From Clostridia bacterium (GTDB taxonomy: Bacteria > Bacillota > Clostridia > Christensenellales > Aristaeellaceae), in NCBI GenBank assembly GCA_017484085.1, contig JAFUTW010000022.1:32352-96351 (forward strand): 64,000 nt of DNA, written 5' to 3'. Within the stretch, counting starts at the first letter, position 1; each line of letters begins with the position of its first letter. This document shows, piece by piece, positions 9,212-18,413 of the stretch. The position numbers were made by a program, and so were the translations under genes. The notes beneath the pieces were generated by a model that saw only the letters and a list, made by a program, of their open reading frames with translations, ran no database searches and was not told the origin of the DNA.

Positions 9212-11334
9212 GCTTCCTCCCCTTCATCCGGCAGCGCGATGCGGAAGCGGCACTGCTCGTTGGCGCAGACGTGGAAGCGCCCCCTGCGCGTCTCCGAAAG
9301 CGTCATATACCCGCCGCACTTGGGGCAGCGCTCCTCCACCGGGGGATTCCACGCGACGAAGTCGCACTCCGGCCACCGCTCGCAGCCGTAGAACTTTTTG
9401 CCCCTGTGAGAGTGTTTTTCCAGGACCTTTGCCCCGCACTTGGGGCAGGGCACCGTGATCTCCTGCTGGATGTTCTTGGTATTGCGGCAGGCCGGGAAAT
9501 TGGGACAGGCCAGGAACTTGCCGAAGCGCCCCATCTTGTATACCATGCGCGCGCCGCACTTGTCGCAGATGACATCCGACTCCTCGTCGGGGATCTCCAC
9601 CTTCTCGATCTTCGATTCCGCCTTCTCCAGCGTCTTCTCGAAGGGGCCGTAGAACTTCGCGATGACGTCGTGCCATTCCCGTTTACCGGCCTCGACGTCG
9701 TCCAGCTCGGCTTCCATGGCCGCCGTAAAGGCGGTATCGACGATGTCCGGGAAGTACTCCTTCATGAGATCGGTCGTCATGATGCCCAGCTCGCCGGGTA
9801 CCAGCTGCTTTTTCTCCCGCAGGACGTAGCCGCGGGCCAGGATGGTGGAGATCGTCGGCGCGTAGGTAGACGGGCGTCCGATCCCCATCTCCTCCATGGC
9901 GCGCACGAGCGTCGCTTCGCTGTAGCGCGCTGGCGGCTGGGTAAAGTGCTGCGCCGCATCGACGCCGGCGCAGGCGAGCGCGGTCCCTTCCGCGATCTCC
10001 TGCAGCTGGGTCATCGTCTCCTCCGGCTCGCTCTCTTCGTCGCGGGAGGCCTCGTAGACCGCCGTAAAACCAGGGAATTTCATGCGCTCCGCAGTGGCGC
10101 GCAGCTGCACGCCCTTGTCGGAGGCGATGTCGATCTGCTGCGTCTCATAGACGGCGTCCGCCATCTGGCAGGCGACGAACCGGTTGTAAATAAGCTTGTA
10201 CAGGTTATGCTGATCCCGTGTCAGGGAAGCCTTGACAGCCTCCGGGCTGAAATCCAGGTTCGTGGGGCGGATGGCCTCATGCGCATCCTGTGCGCCGCTG
10301 CGGCCTTTGTATACGACCGGTTTGCCGGGCACGTAATCCGCGCCGTACTGCTCTGCGATTCTCTCCCGCACGGCGCTGACCGCTTCGTCGCTCAGGCGCA
10401 CGCTGTCCGTACGGATGTAGGAAATAAGGCCCTGCGTTCCGTGTCCCTGTATGTCGATGCCCTCATAGAGCTGCTGGGCCAGCTGCATCGTCTTTGCGGT
10501 GGAGAAGCCCAGCTTCCGGCCCGCCTCCTGCTGCAGGTTGGAGGTCGTAAACGGCGGCGCGGGATGCCTGCGGCGCTCGCTGCGCTTCACGCCCGTGACG
10601 CGCAGGCCTCCTTCAAGGATGCGCCTGCGCGCTTCCTCCGCTTCCGCCCCGCAGGTCAGGCGCGGCTTTTCGCCGTCCAGCGCGGCAAGGCGGGCCGTCA
10701 GCCTGCTGCCGCCGCCCTCCAGCTGCGCTTCGACCGTCCAGTACTCCTCCGGGATAAAGCTTTCGATCTCCTGTTCTCTGTCCACGATCATCCGCGTCGC
10801 GACGGACTGCACGCGCCCGGCCGAGAGACCCTTGCGGATCTTTGCCCAGAACAGCGGGCTGATCTTATAGCCGACGAGCCTGTCCAGCACACGGCGCGCC
10901 TGCTGCGCGTCCACAAGCTGCATGTTGACGCTGCGCGGCTTCTTCACCGCAGCCTTGACCGTCTTTTCGGTGATCTCGTTGAACTCCACGCGGCACGCGC
11001 TCTCCGGGTCAATGCCCAAGATCCCCGCCAGGTGCCAGGAAATCGCCTCTCCCTCACGGTCCGGGTCAGTCGCGAGGATGACCTGCTTTGCGCCCTTCGC
11101 GTCCTTGCGGATGCGCTCCAGCACCTCTCCGCGCCCGCGGATGGTGATGTATTTGGGCTCAAAGTTTGCTTCCGTATCCACGCCCAGCTGGGACTTGGGC
11201 AGGTCGCGCACGTGGCCGTTGGATGCCTCCACCTTGTACGTTTTGCCCAGGAATCTGCCGATCGTCCTCGCCTTTGCCGGCGATTCCACAATGATCAATT
11301 TATAAGAAGGTTTTTTTGCGGTAGCCAATGTCAT
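9208..11334 (-). CDS. topA: DNA topoisomerase I
   Basis: A 708-residue type IA topoisomerase that relaxes negative supercoils. The N-terminal Toprim reads [11 protein letters not shown], the catalytic Tyr lies in [13 protein letters not shown], and three C-terminal zinc ribbons of the CxxC...CxxxxxC type follow from about residue 590 to the end ([24 protein letters not shown]). The ATG at 11334 has GGAGG only one base away, whereas the in-frame TTG two codons later (11328) has ideal 7-base spacing, so the true start may be that TTG, giving [10 protein letters not shown]. It follows dprA and overlaps trmFO by four bases. Confidence 0.97.
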   Translation of the reverse strand: MTLATAKKPSYKLIIVESPAKARTIGRFLGKTYKVEASNGHVRDLPKSQLGVDTEANFEPKYITIRGRGEVLERIRKDAKGAKQVILATDPDREGEAISWHLAGILGIDPESACRVEFNEITEKTVKAAVKKPRSVNMQLVDAQQARRVLDRLVGYKISPLFWAKIRKGLSAGRVQSVATRMIVDREQEIESFIPEEYWTVEAQLEGGGSRLTARLAALDGEKPRLTCGAEAEEARRRILEGGLRVTGVKRSERRRHPAPPFTTSNLQQEAGRKLGFSTAKTMQLAQQLYEGIDIQGHGTQGLISYIRTDSVRLSDEAVSAVRERIAEQYGADYVPGKPVVYKGRSGAQDAHEAIRPTNLDFSPEAVKASLTRDQHNLYKLIYNRFVACQMADAVYETQQIDIASDKGVQLRATAERMKFPGFTAVYEASRDEESEPEETMTQLQEIAEGTALACAGVDAAQHFTQPPARYSEATLVRAMEEMGIGRPSTYAPTISTILARGYVLREKKQLVPGELGIMTTDLMKEYFPDIVDTAFTAAMEAELDDVEAGKREWHDVIAKFYGPFEKTLEKAESKIEKVEIPDEESDVICDKCGARMVYKMGRFGKFLACPNFPACRNTKNIQQEITVPCPKCGAKVLEKHSHRGKKFYGCERWPECDFVAWNPPVEERCPKCGGYMTLSETRRGRFHVCANEQCRFRIALPDEGEEA

Positions 11335-11400
11335 TCCTCCGTGCCGCAGCCGGGCGGCGTTTTTTAACGGGAAAAAGAATAGCAGTCAAATTCCCCGCTG

Positions 11401-12585
11401 TCAAGCCCGATGCGGTGAAAACCGCTCTCCAGGGGAAAAGCGGTTCCCCGGCAGCGCCTCAATGAGGCCGTCCAGCTCCATTTCGATGAGCAGCGCGCCC
11501 AGTTCGTCATCCGCAAGGCCGGTTGCCGCGGTCAGTTCGTCAAAATCCTGCGTGCCGGAAAGAAGCGCGCGGCATACGCTCTCCTCACGCTCCCCGATTC
11601 CCTCCGGGACCGACAGGACGGCCTGCTGCGCCTCAGGCTGCTGCGCTGCCGGATGGGGTTTCGCCGGTCTTTTTGTGCTCGTCTGTGCAGGTGCTCCACT
11701 CCTCCTCTTGATCGCAGGAGCGCTCTCTGTAAGCCTCAGCTCGCAGAGGATGTCCGAAGCGCACGTCACCGGCTTTGCGCCTTCCGAAATCAGCTGGTTG
11801 GGCAGGCTAGAGGTCGCTTCATCGATGTTCCCGGGCAGGGCAAAGACATCCCTGCCCTCCTCCAGGGCGCAGCCCGCCGTGCGGAGCGCGCCGCTTCGCT
11901 GCCGGCCTTCCGCCACGAAGACGCCCAGAGCCATGCCGGCGATGATGCGGTTGCGGTGCAGGAAGCTGTAGCGGCTGGGCTTAGTCCCGGGCGGGTATTC
12001 CGAAACCACGCTGCCGCCCTCCGAAAGGATGCGTTCCATCAGCGGCCGGTTTTCCTTCGGATAGAATTCGTCCAGCGCGCCGCCCAGCACGGCGACCGTG
12101 CGCCCCCGCGCGTCCAGCGCGCCCCTGTGGCAGGCGGCGTCGATGCCCAGCGCGAGTCCCGATACCACGCAGCATCCGGCCTCCGCCAGTTCCGAAGCGA
12201 TCCTTCTGGCATGCCGCAGGCCGTATTCGGACGGTTCCCGCGTCCCGACCGCGGCGATGCAGACGGGATCCGACAGTTCCGGCTCCCCGGCGACGAACAG
12301 AACGTGCGGCGGGTTGTGGATCTCGCGGAGGAGCGACGGGTAGCCCGCGTCATCCCGCAGCAGCAGAGTGATCCGCTCGCGCTCCAGCGTCCCGGCCAGG
12401 CGTTCTGCCTCCAGCCAGCCCTTTCGCACCGCAGCGACGGCTTCCGGCCCCAGCAGTTCTCCGAAGGCGCCGGGATCCCGGCAAAGCCGCTCCGCACTGC
12501 CGCCCGCCGCAAGGAGCGCGCGGTTTCGCCTGCCGTAGGCCGGCAGCGCGCCTGCCAGAACGGCCATGGCCAACGCTTCCGTCAT
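11401..12585 (-). CDS. dprA: DNA-processing protein DprA
   Basis: A 394-residue DprA/Smf protein, which loads RecA onto incoming single-stranded DNA during transformation. The Rossmann-like core contains AVGTREPSEYG and VSGLALGIDAACHRGAL, both diagnostic. A basic Pro-rich linker (about 285-320) leads to a C-terminal winged-helix domain (VCRALLSG...LIEMELDGLI). GGGGGAAGGA precedes the ATG. It lies 18 bases after rfbC and 66 bases before topA; dprA-topA is a conserved pair in Bacillota and does not by itself prove competence. Confidence 0.96.
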   Translation of the reverse strand: MTEALAMAVLAGALPAYGRRNRALLAAGGSAERLCRDPGAFGELLGPEAVAAVRKGWLEAERLAGTLERERITLLLRDDAGYPSLLREIHNPPHVLFVAGEPELSDPVCIAAVGTREPSEYGLRHARRIASELAEAGCCVVSGLALGIDAACHRGALDARGRTVAVLGGALDEFYPKENRPLMERILSEGGSVVSEYPPGTKPSRYSFLHRNRIIAGMALGVFVAEGRQRSGALRTAGCALEEGRDVFALPGNIDEATSSLPNQLISEGAKPVTCASDILCELRLTESAPAIKRRSGAPAQTSTKRPAKPHPAAQQPEAQQAVLSVPEGIGEREESVCRALLSGTQDFDELTAATGLADDELGALLIEMELDGLIEALPGNRFSPGERFSPHRA

Positions 12586-12603
12586 TCCTTCCCCCTCTTC
12601 CTG

Positions 12604-13188
12604 TTAAAAGCGCCAGACGCCGTCAAGGCCGGGCCAGCGCCCGTCCTTCTCACTCAGCACCAGCGGCGTGCCGTCCTCAAGGCACCACCCTTCCTGCGTG
12701 CGGCAGACGCCCGGCCAGTCGATCCCCACCGCAGCGTCATGCCACAGCAGGCCCCCCTCGTCCTCGGGATGATAGACGTCCGTGCATTTATAAGCGAATT
12801 CCGCCGTTTCGCTCAGCACAAGGAACCCGTGGGCAAAACCCGGTGCGATATAAAACTGCAGCCGGTTTTCCGCCGTCAGCCGAACGCCGTACCACTTGCC
12901 GAAAGTCGGGCTTGACGCGCGCAGGTCGACAGCCACGTCAAACACGCAGCCGGAAAGCACCCGCACCAGCTTGCCCTGCGGGTGCCGCGTCTGGAAATGC
13001 AGTCCACGCAAAACGCCCCTGCGGCTCATGCTCTGGTTGTCCTGCACAAATTCCATATCGAGGCCCGCGCGCTGAAAGTCCTCGTTGTTGTACGTCTCCA
13101 TGAACCAGCCGCGCGCATCCCCGTGGAGCGCCGGTTCAACGATATACAGCCCCTCGATGGGGCAGCGTGTCACCTTCAGTTCACCCAT
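12604..13188 (-). CDS. rfbC: dTDP-4-dehydrorhamnose 3,5-epimerase
   Basis: A 194-residue RmlC cupin. Visible signatures are the catalytic His in LRGLHFQ, the Asp in DVAVDLR, and FYIAPGFAHGFLVLSE. It epimerises dTDP-4-keto-6-deoxyglucose at C3 and C5 on the route to dTDP-L-rhamnose. I place the start at 13188 (MGELKVTRCPIEG); a longer frame exists but runs into rfbD. The ATG overlaps the rfbD stop by eight bases, so the pair is translationally coupled. Confidence 0.94.
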   Translation of the reverse strand: MGELKVTRCPIEGLYIVEPALHGDARGWFMETYNNEDFQRAGLDMEFVQDNQSMSRRGVLRGLHFQTRHPQGKLVRVLSGCVFDVAVDLRASSPTFGKWYGVRLTAENRLQFYIAPGFAHGFLVLSETAEFAYKCTDVYHPEDEGGLLWHDAAVGIDWPGVCRTQEGWCLEDGTPLVLSEKDGRWPGLDGVWRF

Positions 13189-14065
13189 TCTCCTTCTCCC
13201 ATGCAAGATAGCGGGACAGCGCGTCCCGCCAGTCCGGCAGACGGCTGAAGCCCGCCTGCTCAAGGCAATCCGTCGAAAGCCGGCTGTTTGCCGGCCGCTC
13301 CGCCGCGGCCGGGCCGTACGCAGCCGTCGTCACCGGGATGATTTGGGTCTTCAGCCCCGCCTGCCTCATGATCTCCTGCGCAAAAGCTGCCCGGGATACA
13401 AAAGGCCCTTCGTTTGCCGCGTGCAGCACGCCCCGCCGGGGTGCCTCCGCCGCGTCGATCAGCAGCGCCGCCAGATCCGGTGCGTAAGCCGGCCTGCCGG
13501 TCTGATCGGACACGACCCTGAGACTCGCATGCGTCCTGCCCAGGCGCAGCATCGTCCGCACAAAGTTATCCCCCTTGCCGAAGAGCCACGAGGTGCGCAC
13601 GACACAGTGGTTTTCACACAGCGCGGCAGCCCGCTCCCCTTCCAGCTTGCTTTTGCCGTATACGCTGAGCGGGGACGGCTCATCCTCCGGCAGGATCTCA
13701 GCATCGTCCGTCCGCCCGAAGACGTAGTCCGTGGAAACCTGGATGAGCCTTGCGCCCTGCGCCCGGCACAGCAGGGCCAGCGTCTTTACAGCCGTGCTGT
13801 TGACAGCCCATACGGCCTCCCGGTTTTCCGGCGCCTCAGCTGCGTCCACCGCCGTCCACGCCGCGCAGTTGATCACCGCGTCCGGCCTGAAATCCTCCGT
13901 CACCCGCTGCAGCGATCGTTCGTCTGTCAGGTCCGCACGGGCGCAGGCAAAGCCGGGCACGCCTTCACCGCGCACAAGCCCCAGCACCTCAGCGCCCCGG
14001 TCCGCCGCTTTTTCAAGCACCTCCCGGCCCAGCTGGCCGGCGGCGCCTGTCACCAGTATCCGCAT
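13181..14065 (-). CDS. rfbD: dTDP-4-dehydrorhamnose reductase
   Basis: A 294-residue RmlD short-chain reductase that completes dTDP-L-rhamnose. It has the Rossmann motif GAAGQLG, the STDYVFG strand and YGKSKLEGE with the Tyr-x-x-x-Lys catalytic pair. The start at 14065 (MRILVTGAAGQLG) lies two bases after the rfbB stop. Its end overlaps rfbC. Confidence 0.95.
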   Translation of the reverse strand: MRILVTGAAGQLGREVLEKAADRGAEVLGLVRGEGVPGFACARADLTDERSLQRVTEDFRPDAVINCAAWTAVDAAEAPENREAVWAVNSTAVKTLALLCRAQGARLIQVSTDYVFGRTDDAEILPEDEPSPLSVYGKSKLEGERAAALCENHCVVRTSWLFGKGDNFVRTMLRLGRTHASLRVVSDQTGRPAYAPDLAALLIDAAEAPRRGVLHAANEGPFVSRAAFAQEIMRQAGLKTQIIPVTTAAYGPAAAERPANSRLSTDCLEQAGFSRLPDWRDALSRYLAWEKENG

Positions 14066-14067
14066 GC

Positions 14068-15087
14068 TCACCGCCCCGCGTACATCCGCTCGTAGTAATG
14101 CCGGTACTCGCCGCTCGTGATCGTCTGCCACCAGCTGCGGTTGTCCAGGTACCAGCGGATCGTCTGCCGGATCCCCGTCTCGAAGGTATGCTGCGGCTCC
14201 CAGCCCAGTTCTCTCCGGATCTTTCCCGCGTCGATGGCGTAGCGCAGGTCGTGCCCTTTGCGGTCCGTCACGAAGGTGATGAGGCTCTCCGGCTGTCCCA
14301 GTTCCCGGCAGATGAGGCGCACCACGTCGATGTTGGCGCGCTCGCTGTTACCGCCCACGTTGTAGACCTCTCCCGGCGTGCCGCGCAGCAGGACCGCCTC
14401 GATCGCGCGGCAGTGATCCTCCACGTGCAGCCAGTCGCGCACGTTCTTCCCTTCCCCGTAGACGGGCATCGACTGCCCCGCTTCGCATCTCGCGATCATG
14501 AGTGGGATGAGCTTCTCAGGGAACTGGTAAGGCCCGTAGTTGTTGGAGCAGCGGCTGATGGTCACCGGCAGCCCGTAGGTGCGGTGATACGCCATCACCA
14601 GAAGGTCCGCCGAAGCCTTGGACGCGCTGTAGGGCGAGGATGCCCGAAGGGGCGTCTCCTCCGTAAAGCGCAGGTCCGGCCGGTCCAGCGGCAGGTCGCC
14701 GTACACCTCGTCCGTGCTGACCTGATGAAAGCGCACACCGCCGTGGGCGCGGCACGCATCCATCAGCGCCGCCGTACCCAGGATGTTGGTCGAAAGGAAG
14801 ACCTCCGGCGCTTCGATGGATCTGTCCACGTGCGTCTCGGCGGCAAAGTTTACCACGGCATCCGGATTCTCCTCGCAAAAGAGCGTCTCCAGCAGCTGAC
14901 GGTCACAGATGCTGCCCCGGACAAACCGGAAACAAGGGCCTTCCGCAATGCCCTCCAGCGAGGACAGGTTCCCGGCATAGGTCAGCGCGTCCAGGCAGAC
15001 GATGCGCCAGGTTGGATGCGCAGCCGCCATACAGCGGATAAAATTGGCGCCGATAAATCCGGCACCGCCCGTCACCAGCAGCGTCAT
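14068..15087 (-). CDS. rfbB: dTDP-glucose 4,6-dehydratase
   Basis: A 339-residue RmlB extended SDR. GGAGFIGANF binds NAD, HQVSTDEVYGDL carries the catalytic Asp-Glu pair after Thr, and YSASKASADLL holds the Tyr-x-x-x-Lys. It converts dTDP-glucose to dTDP-4-keto-6-deoxyglucose. Its start overlaps the gpsA stop by four bases (ATGA). No rfbA (thymidylyltransferase) is in the window, so dTDP-glucose must come from elsewhere in the genome. Confidence 0.96.
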   Translation of the reverse strand: MTLLVTGGAGFIGANFIRCMAAAHPTWRIVCLDALTYAGNLSSLEGIAEGPCFRFVRGSICDRQLLETLFCEENPDAVVNFAAETHVDRSIEAPEVFLSTNILGTAALMDACRAHGGVRFHQVSTDEVYGDLPLDRPDLRFTEETPLRASSPYSASKASADLLVMAYHRTYGLPVTISRCSNNYGPYQFPEKLIPLMIARCEAGQSMPVYGEGKNVRDWLHVEDHCRAIEAVLLRGTPGEVYNVGGNSERANIDVVRLICRELGQPESLITFVTDRKGHDLRYAIDAGKIRRELGWEPQHTFETGIRQTIRWYLDNRSWWQTITSGEYRHYYERMYAGR

Positions 15088-16124
15088 ACGCCGGCCTCCC
15101 CTCTCCTGCGCACGCCCCGCGCCTCGGTCCGCTTCTCACGCTGCATCAGCTTCGCCACGGCGTCCGCAGGATCGGCGCCGCCGCTCACCACGGCATCCAC
15201 CGCCTGCACGATGGGCATTTCCACGTCATACCGTTTCGCCAGCGTCATGGCCGCCGGCAGCGCATTGATGCCTTCCACCACCATGCCGATCTGCCGCACC
15301 GCCTCCTGCGGAGGCACGCCCTGCCCGATGAGGAAGCCTGCGCGGTTGTTGCGGCTGTGCCGGCTGGTCGCCGTCACGATGAGGTCGCCCATGCCCGCCA
15401 GCCCGGCAAAGGTCTCCGCCCTGCAGCCCATGCAAAGGCCCAGCCGCTCCATCTCCGCCAGTCCGCGCGTGATGAGCGCCGCCTTTGTGTTGTCGCCGTA
15501 GCCCAGACCCGCCGAGATGCCGGCCGCCAGCGCGATGATGTTCTTCAGCGCGCCGCACAGCTCCACGCCGCGGATGTCGGTGTTGGTGTACACGCGCATG
15601 CACGTGTTCATAAACACGTCCTGCACCAGTTCCGCCGCCGTCTCATCCGCGCAGGCGGATACGATGGTCGTCGGCAGGTCGATGGCGACCTCCTCCGCAT
15701 GGGTCGGACCGGAGAGCGCCACCACCTTCACGCCCGCATGCTTCCCATCACGGTTCAGCTCGTCGGCGATGACCTCGCTCAGCGTCATCAGCGTGTCCTT
15801 TTCGATCCCCTTCGCCACATCCGCCACGATCTGCCCGTCCGGGATGAAGGGCCGCGCCTTCGCCGCCGTCTGCCGCAGGAAGACCGACGGCACGGCAAAC
15901 AGCACGATGTCGCGGTCTCTGCACGCCTCCGCCAGCTCCTTCGTAAAACAGATCCCCTCGGGGATGGCGACGCCGGGGAGATTGGGATGCTCATGTTTTT
16001 CGCAGAGCGTATCGATTTCCTGCGGGATGGCCGACCAGCAGGCGACCTCATGTCCCGATTTCGACAGCATCCTGGCCAGCGCTACGCCCCAGGTTCCCGT
16101 CCCCAATATACCGATAGAACTCAT
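15084..16124 (-). CDS. gpsA: Glycerol-3-phosphate dehydrogenase [NAD(P)+]
   Basis: A 346-residue GpsA that reduces dihydroxyacetone phosphate to sn-glycerol 3-phosphate for phospholipids. The NAD motif is GTGTWGVALA, the substrate region ALSGPTHAEEVA, and the conserved Lys lies in ELCGALKNIIALAAG. I chose the ATG at 16124 (MSSIGILGTGTWG), which has GGAGTGACAGG upstream; a longer frame adds nine non-conserved residues. It heads the run that continues through rfbBDC to hslU. No convincing promoter was seen in the 36 bases between the upstream terminator and this gene. Confidence 0.95.
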   Translation of the reverse strand: MSSIGILGTGTWGVALARMLSKSGHEVACWSAIPQEIDTLCEKHEHPNLPGVAIPEGICFTKELAEACRDRDIVLFAVPSVFLRQTAAKARPFIPDGQIVADVAKGIEKDTLMTLSEVIADELNRDGKHAGVKVVALSGPTHAEEVAIDLPTTIVSACADETAAELVQDVFMNTCMRVYTNTDIRGVELCGALKNIIALAAGISAGLGYGDNTKAALITRGLAEMERLGLCMGCRAETFAGLAGMGDLIVTATSRHSRNNRAGFLIGQGVPPQEAVRQIGMVVEGINALPAAMTLAKRYDVEMPIVQAVDAVVSGGADPADAVAKLMQREKRTEARGVRRRGEAGV

Positions 16125-16159
16125 TGTCCTGTCACTCCGTTTCTTCCGCACAGGCGGAT

Positions 16160-16196
16160 AAAAAAACTGTCCGTTGATTCATCTTACAACGGACAG
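16160..16196 (-). terminator. Strong intrinsic terminator upstream of gpsA
   Basis: Minus strand: a perfect 10-bp stem (CTGTCCGTTG and complement, 10-base loop) followed by a run of seven T. It closes the AT-rich acyltransferase/membrane-protein transcription unit before gpsA. The rest of the stretch from 16197 to 16419 is AT-rich and shows no gene. Confidence 0.85.
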
Positions 16197-16419
16197 CAGG
16201 GGATGTCAAACATCGCTTTTCAGTAGCAAAAACAAAGGTAGCCAAGATGAAGTGACCAGACTATGACAGCGGAAAAAGTCATTGAACGGAGAGCCTATAC
16301 AAGATGCTTTAATCAATAATAAGGCAACGCTTTTTCATCTTTTCAATCAATTAGCCTTTCTTGAAGTAAAACTATATATCAGTTTATCCTTTGTTTAGTC
16401 CATATCATATACATATACA

Positions 16420-18396
16420 CTACTCGCTACATTTAAAAATCCTAACTGTCTCACTTGAGAAGCACTGATCAAAAAACGCTCCTAAGTCGGAATTAAAGTC
16501 TCCCTTATAATCCACCTGAATCAAATAATCAATTCCTAAATCTTTAGCTTTTTCTTGCCTATTCCCCTTACCAAAGAAGATTTCATCATTAATCTTTAAC
16601 CTGTTTTCTAAATCAGAGGCTAACACACCTGAATTCTTTGAATAAGTAGTAGTCTCAATAAAAAACTGTCGCTCCGAAAACGCAGAATAATAGAATTGTT
16701 TCCCATTTTCACTATGATCATTAATTGAGAGTATAGCGTGCTCAGGTGTGTTTTGTTTAATCCAGCGAGTTGCTTTTATATCATCTTTTGAAAGCGTTCC
16801 GCTTCCAAAATATAACTTTGGATTCCTTACGCCATTGGATATAGATATGATCAATAAAAAAGCACTTATCGATAATACACTGATTAGCTTTTTCTTGTAT
16901 GCAGCGTGATCAAAAATCCATTTTGTTGCTATTGAAGCAATAATGGGGGTCGCCAGCATTGCAAAATACACCCGGTTTTGTGCTACTGCTAAGAGGTAAA
17001 ACATTCCAATTGAAACCAATGAAACGATTATCAAAAGAACTTCTGAATGGTCAAGGTTCCTTTTCATAACATAGCTAATCAGTGCGGCAAAATATGGAAC
17101 TATAAGAAATCCGAATGCATATGCCAAACTGCAAGGTAACACAAGCAAATCTTTTAGGTGCTTGTTAGTTACAGTGTTCAATATCTGTGGCGTATTTATA
17201 TATGGTTTGATCAGTCCAAAAAACCTACTCCCCTCTTCCAAGTTTTCATGATTAACGGCAGTCTTCAAAAGTAAAAAGTATACTATCGCAAAGGATGCAG
17301 AGAGGACAATCGTTCCTATCAAGAACGGACTCTTTTTATCTGTAAACCAAAGATAAGCCGAATAAGCCATGCAACTAGCTGTTATTGCCATTGAAAACGG
17401 CCCCTTTAGTCCAGTAAGCACGATACCAACACCGAAAATGAGAAAACAATCTGCTATATGCTGTCTTTTGCCTTGATTATCCAACATACGAATCAGAAGA
17501 AAACAGAGTGTAATAGCGCAAGGTAATGCAAAACCAACCGCATTGATATTTGTCCCAATATGGCTAGTCATATGCGTATATCCTGGCAGTAAATCTGAGA
17601 AGAATAGCGATATCATCGTTAAGCCAGAAATGATAATTCTATTCGCCCCTTTTCTACCTATTAATTTATAAAAGCTTCCACAGGCAAGAGGCGGTACCAA
17701 AAGTATAGGATATCTAAAAACACAATTAAAGACTGAAGCTGGAAAAACTCTTTTTAAAATAGCATAGAACAATTCCATGAAGAAATGATATCGCAGTGGC
17801 ACACCTGATAAGCGAATATCAGTCACATGTCCACCCCTAGTTAGGCTTATGATATTACCCATGTGATACGTGTAATCCAAGAAAACAGTCGTCTCGGCAT
17901 TAGGTACCGTTTTTTTCATCATCCAATAGCAATACAATGTGAATACACTCAAACAAGTCAAAAACGGTATTCCGTCACGAGTTGTGCTCCAACTCAGTCC
18001 TGCTTTATTTGATAGTAATTGTATCAAGTCTTCATGAGAATGCTTTCTAATAACGATATAAGCCTCGATTATAAGCAAGATAAGAGGTGAAATACGTATC
18101 CATTCCAAATGGTTCAGAGAATTCAAGATAAGGTATTGGATTATCAGCATAAAGAATCCAAAATACATAGACAGTAATATAGACCATCCCTTATCAGCTT
18201 TACAGAGCGAATGATTAAAGATGTACAAAAAGCCATATCCGGGTGCCAATACATAAATTAAAACGAAAAGAAGAAGATATAGCCCTTGAGAATGGTAGCA
18301 TAAATCAAACAAGACCCCTGTCAGTATAGAGATCGAGACAGTAAACGCTATTACAGATAGTCTTCCCAAATTATAGCTATTCCTGATATCTTTCAA
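16420..18396 (-). CDS. Putative GT-C-fold membrane glycosyltransferase
   Basis: A 658-residue polytopic membrane protein with about 12-14 hydrophobic segments and a soluble C-terminal domain from about 540. DYTYHMGNIISL near residue 170 and PLRYHFFMELFYA resemble the Asp/His-bearing first loop of GT-C enzymes. The tail segment DDIKATRWIKQNTPEHAIL is common at the start of the extracytoplasmic domain of such proteins. These use lipid-linked sugars at the outer face. I do not recognise a specific family, and O-antigen-type or hypothetical membrane protein are alternatives. The start is TTG at 18396 with AAGAGG 9 bases upstream. It follows the double acyltransferase gene by 17 bases and is AT-rich like it. 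Confidence 0.6.
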   Translation of the reverse strand: MKDIRNSYNLGRLSVIAFTVSISILTGVLFDLCYHSQGLYLLLFVLIYVLAPGYGFLYIFNHSLCKADKGWSILLSMYFGFFMLIIQYLILNSLNHLEWIRISPLILLIIEAYIVIRKHSHEDLIQLLSNKAGLSWSTTRDGIPFLTCLSVFTLYCYWMMKKTVPNAETTVFLDYTYHMGNIISLTRGGHVTDIRLSGVPLRYHFFMELFYAILKRVFPASVFNCVFRYPILLVPPLACGSFYKLIGRKGANRIIISGLTMISLFFSDLLPGYTHMTSHIGTNINAVGFALPCAITLCFLLIRMLDNQGKRQHIADCFLIFGVGIVLTGLKGPFSMAITASCMAYSAYLWFTDKKSPFLIGTIVLSASFAIVYFLLLKTAVNHENLEEGSRFFGLIKPYINTPQILNTVTNKHLKDLLVLPCSLAYAFGFLIVPYFAALISYVMKRNLDHSEVLLIIVSLVSIGMFYLLAVAQNRVYFAMLATPIIASIATKWIFDHAAYKKKLISVLSISAFLLIISISNGVRNPKLYFGSGTLSKDDIKATRWIKQNTPEHAILSINDHSENGKQFYYSAFSERQFFIETTTYSKNSGVLASDLENRLKINDEIFFGKGNRQEKAKDLGIDYLIQVDYKGDFNSDLGAFFDQCFSSETVRIFKCSE

Positions 18397-18413
18397 TTCA
18401 ATATACCTCTTCT

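Noticed and set aside
5925-11367. Long plus-strand frames opposite hslU, hslV, trmFO and topA
   Set aside because: Same high-GC shadow effect; the opposite strand carries full-length conserved proteins with good ribosome-binding sites.
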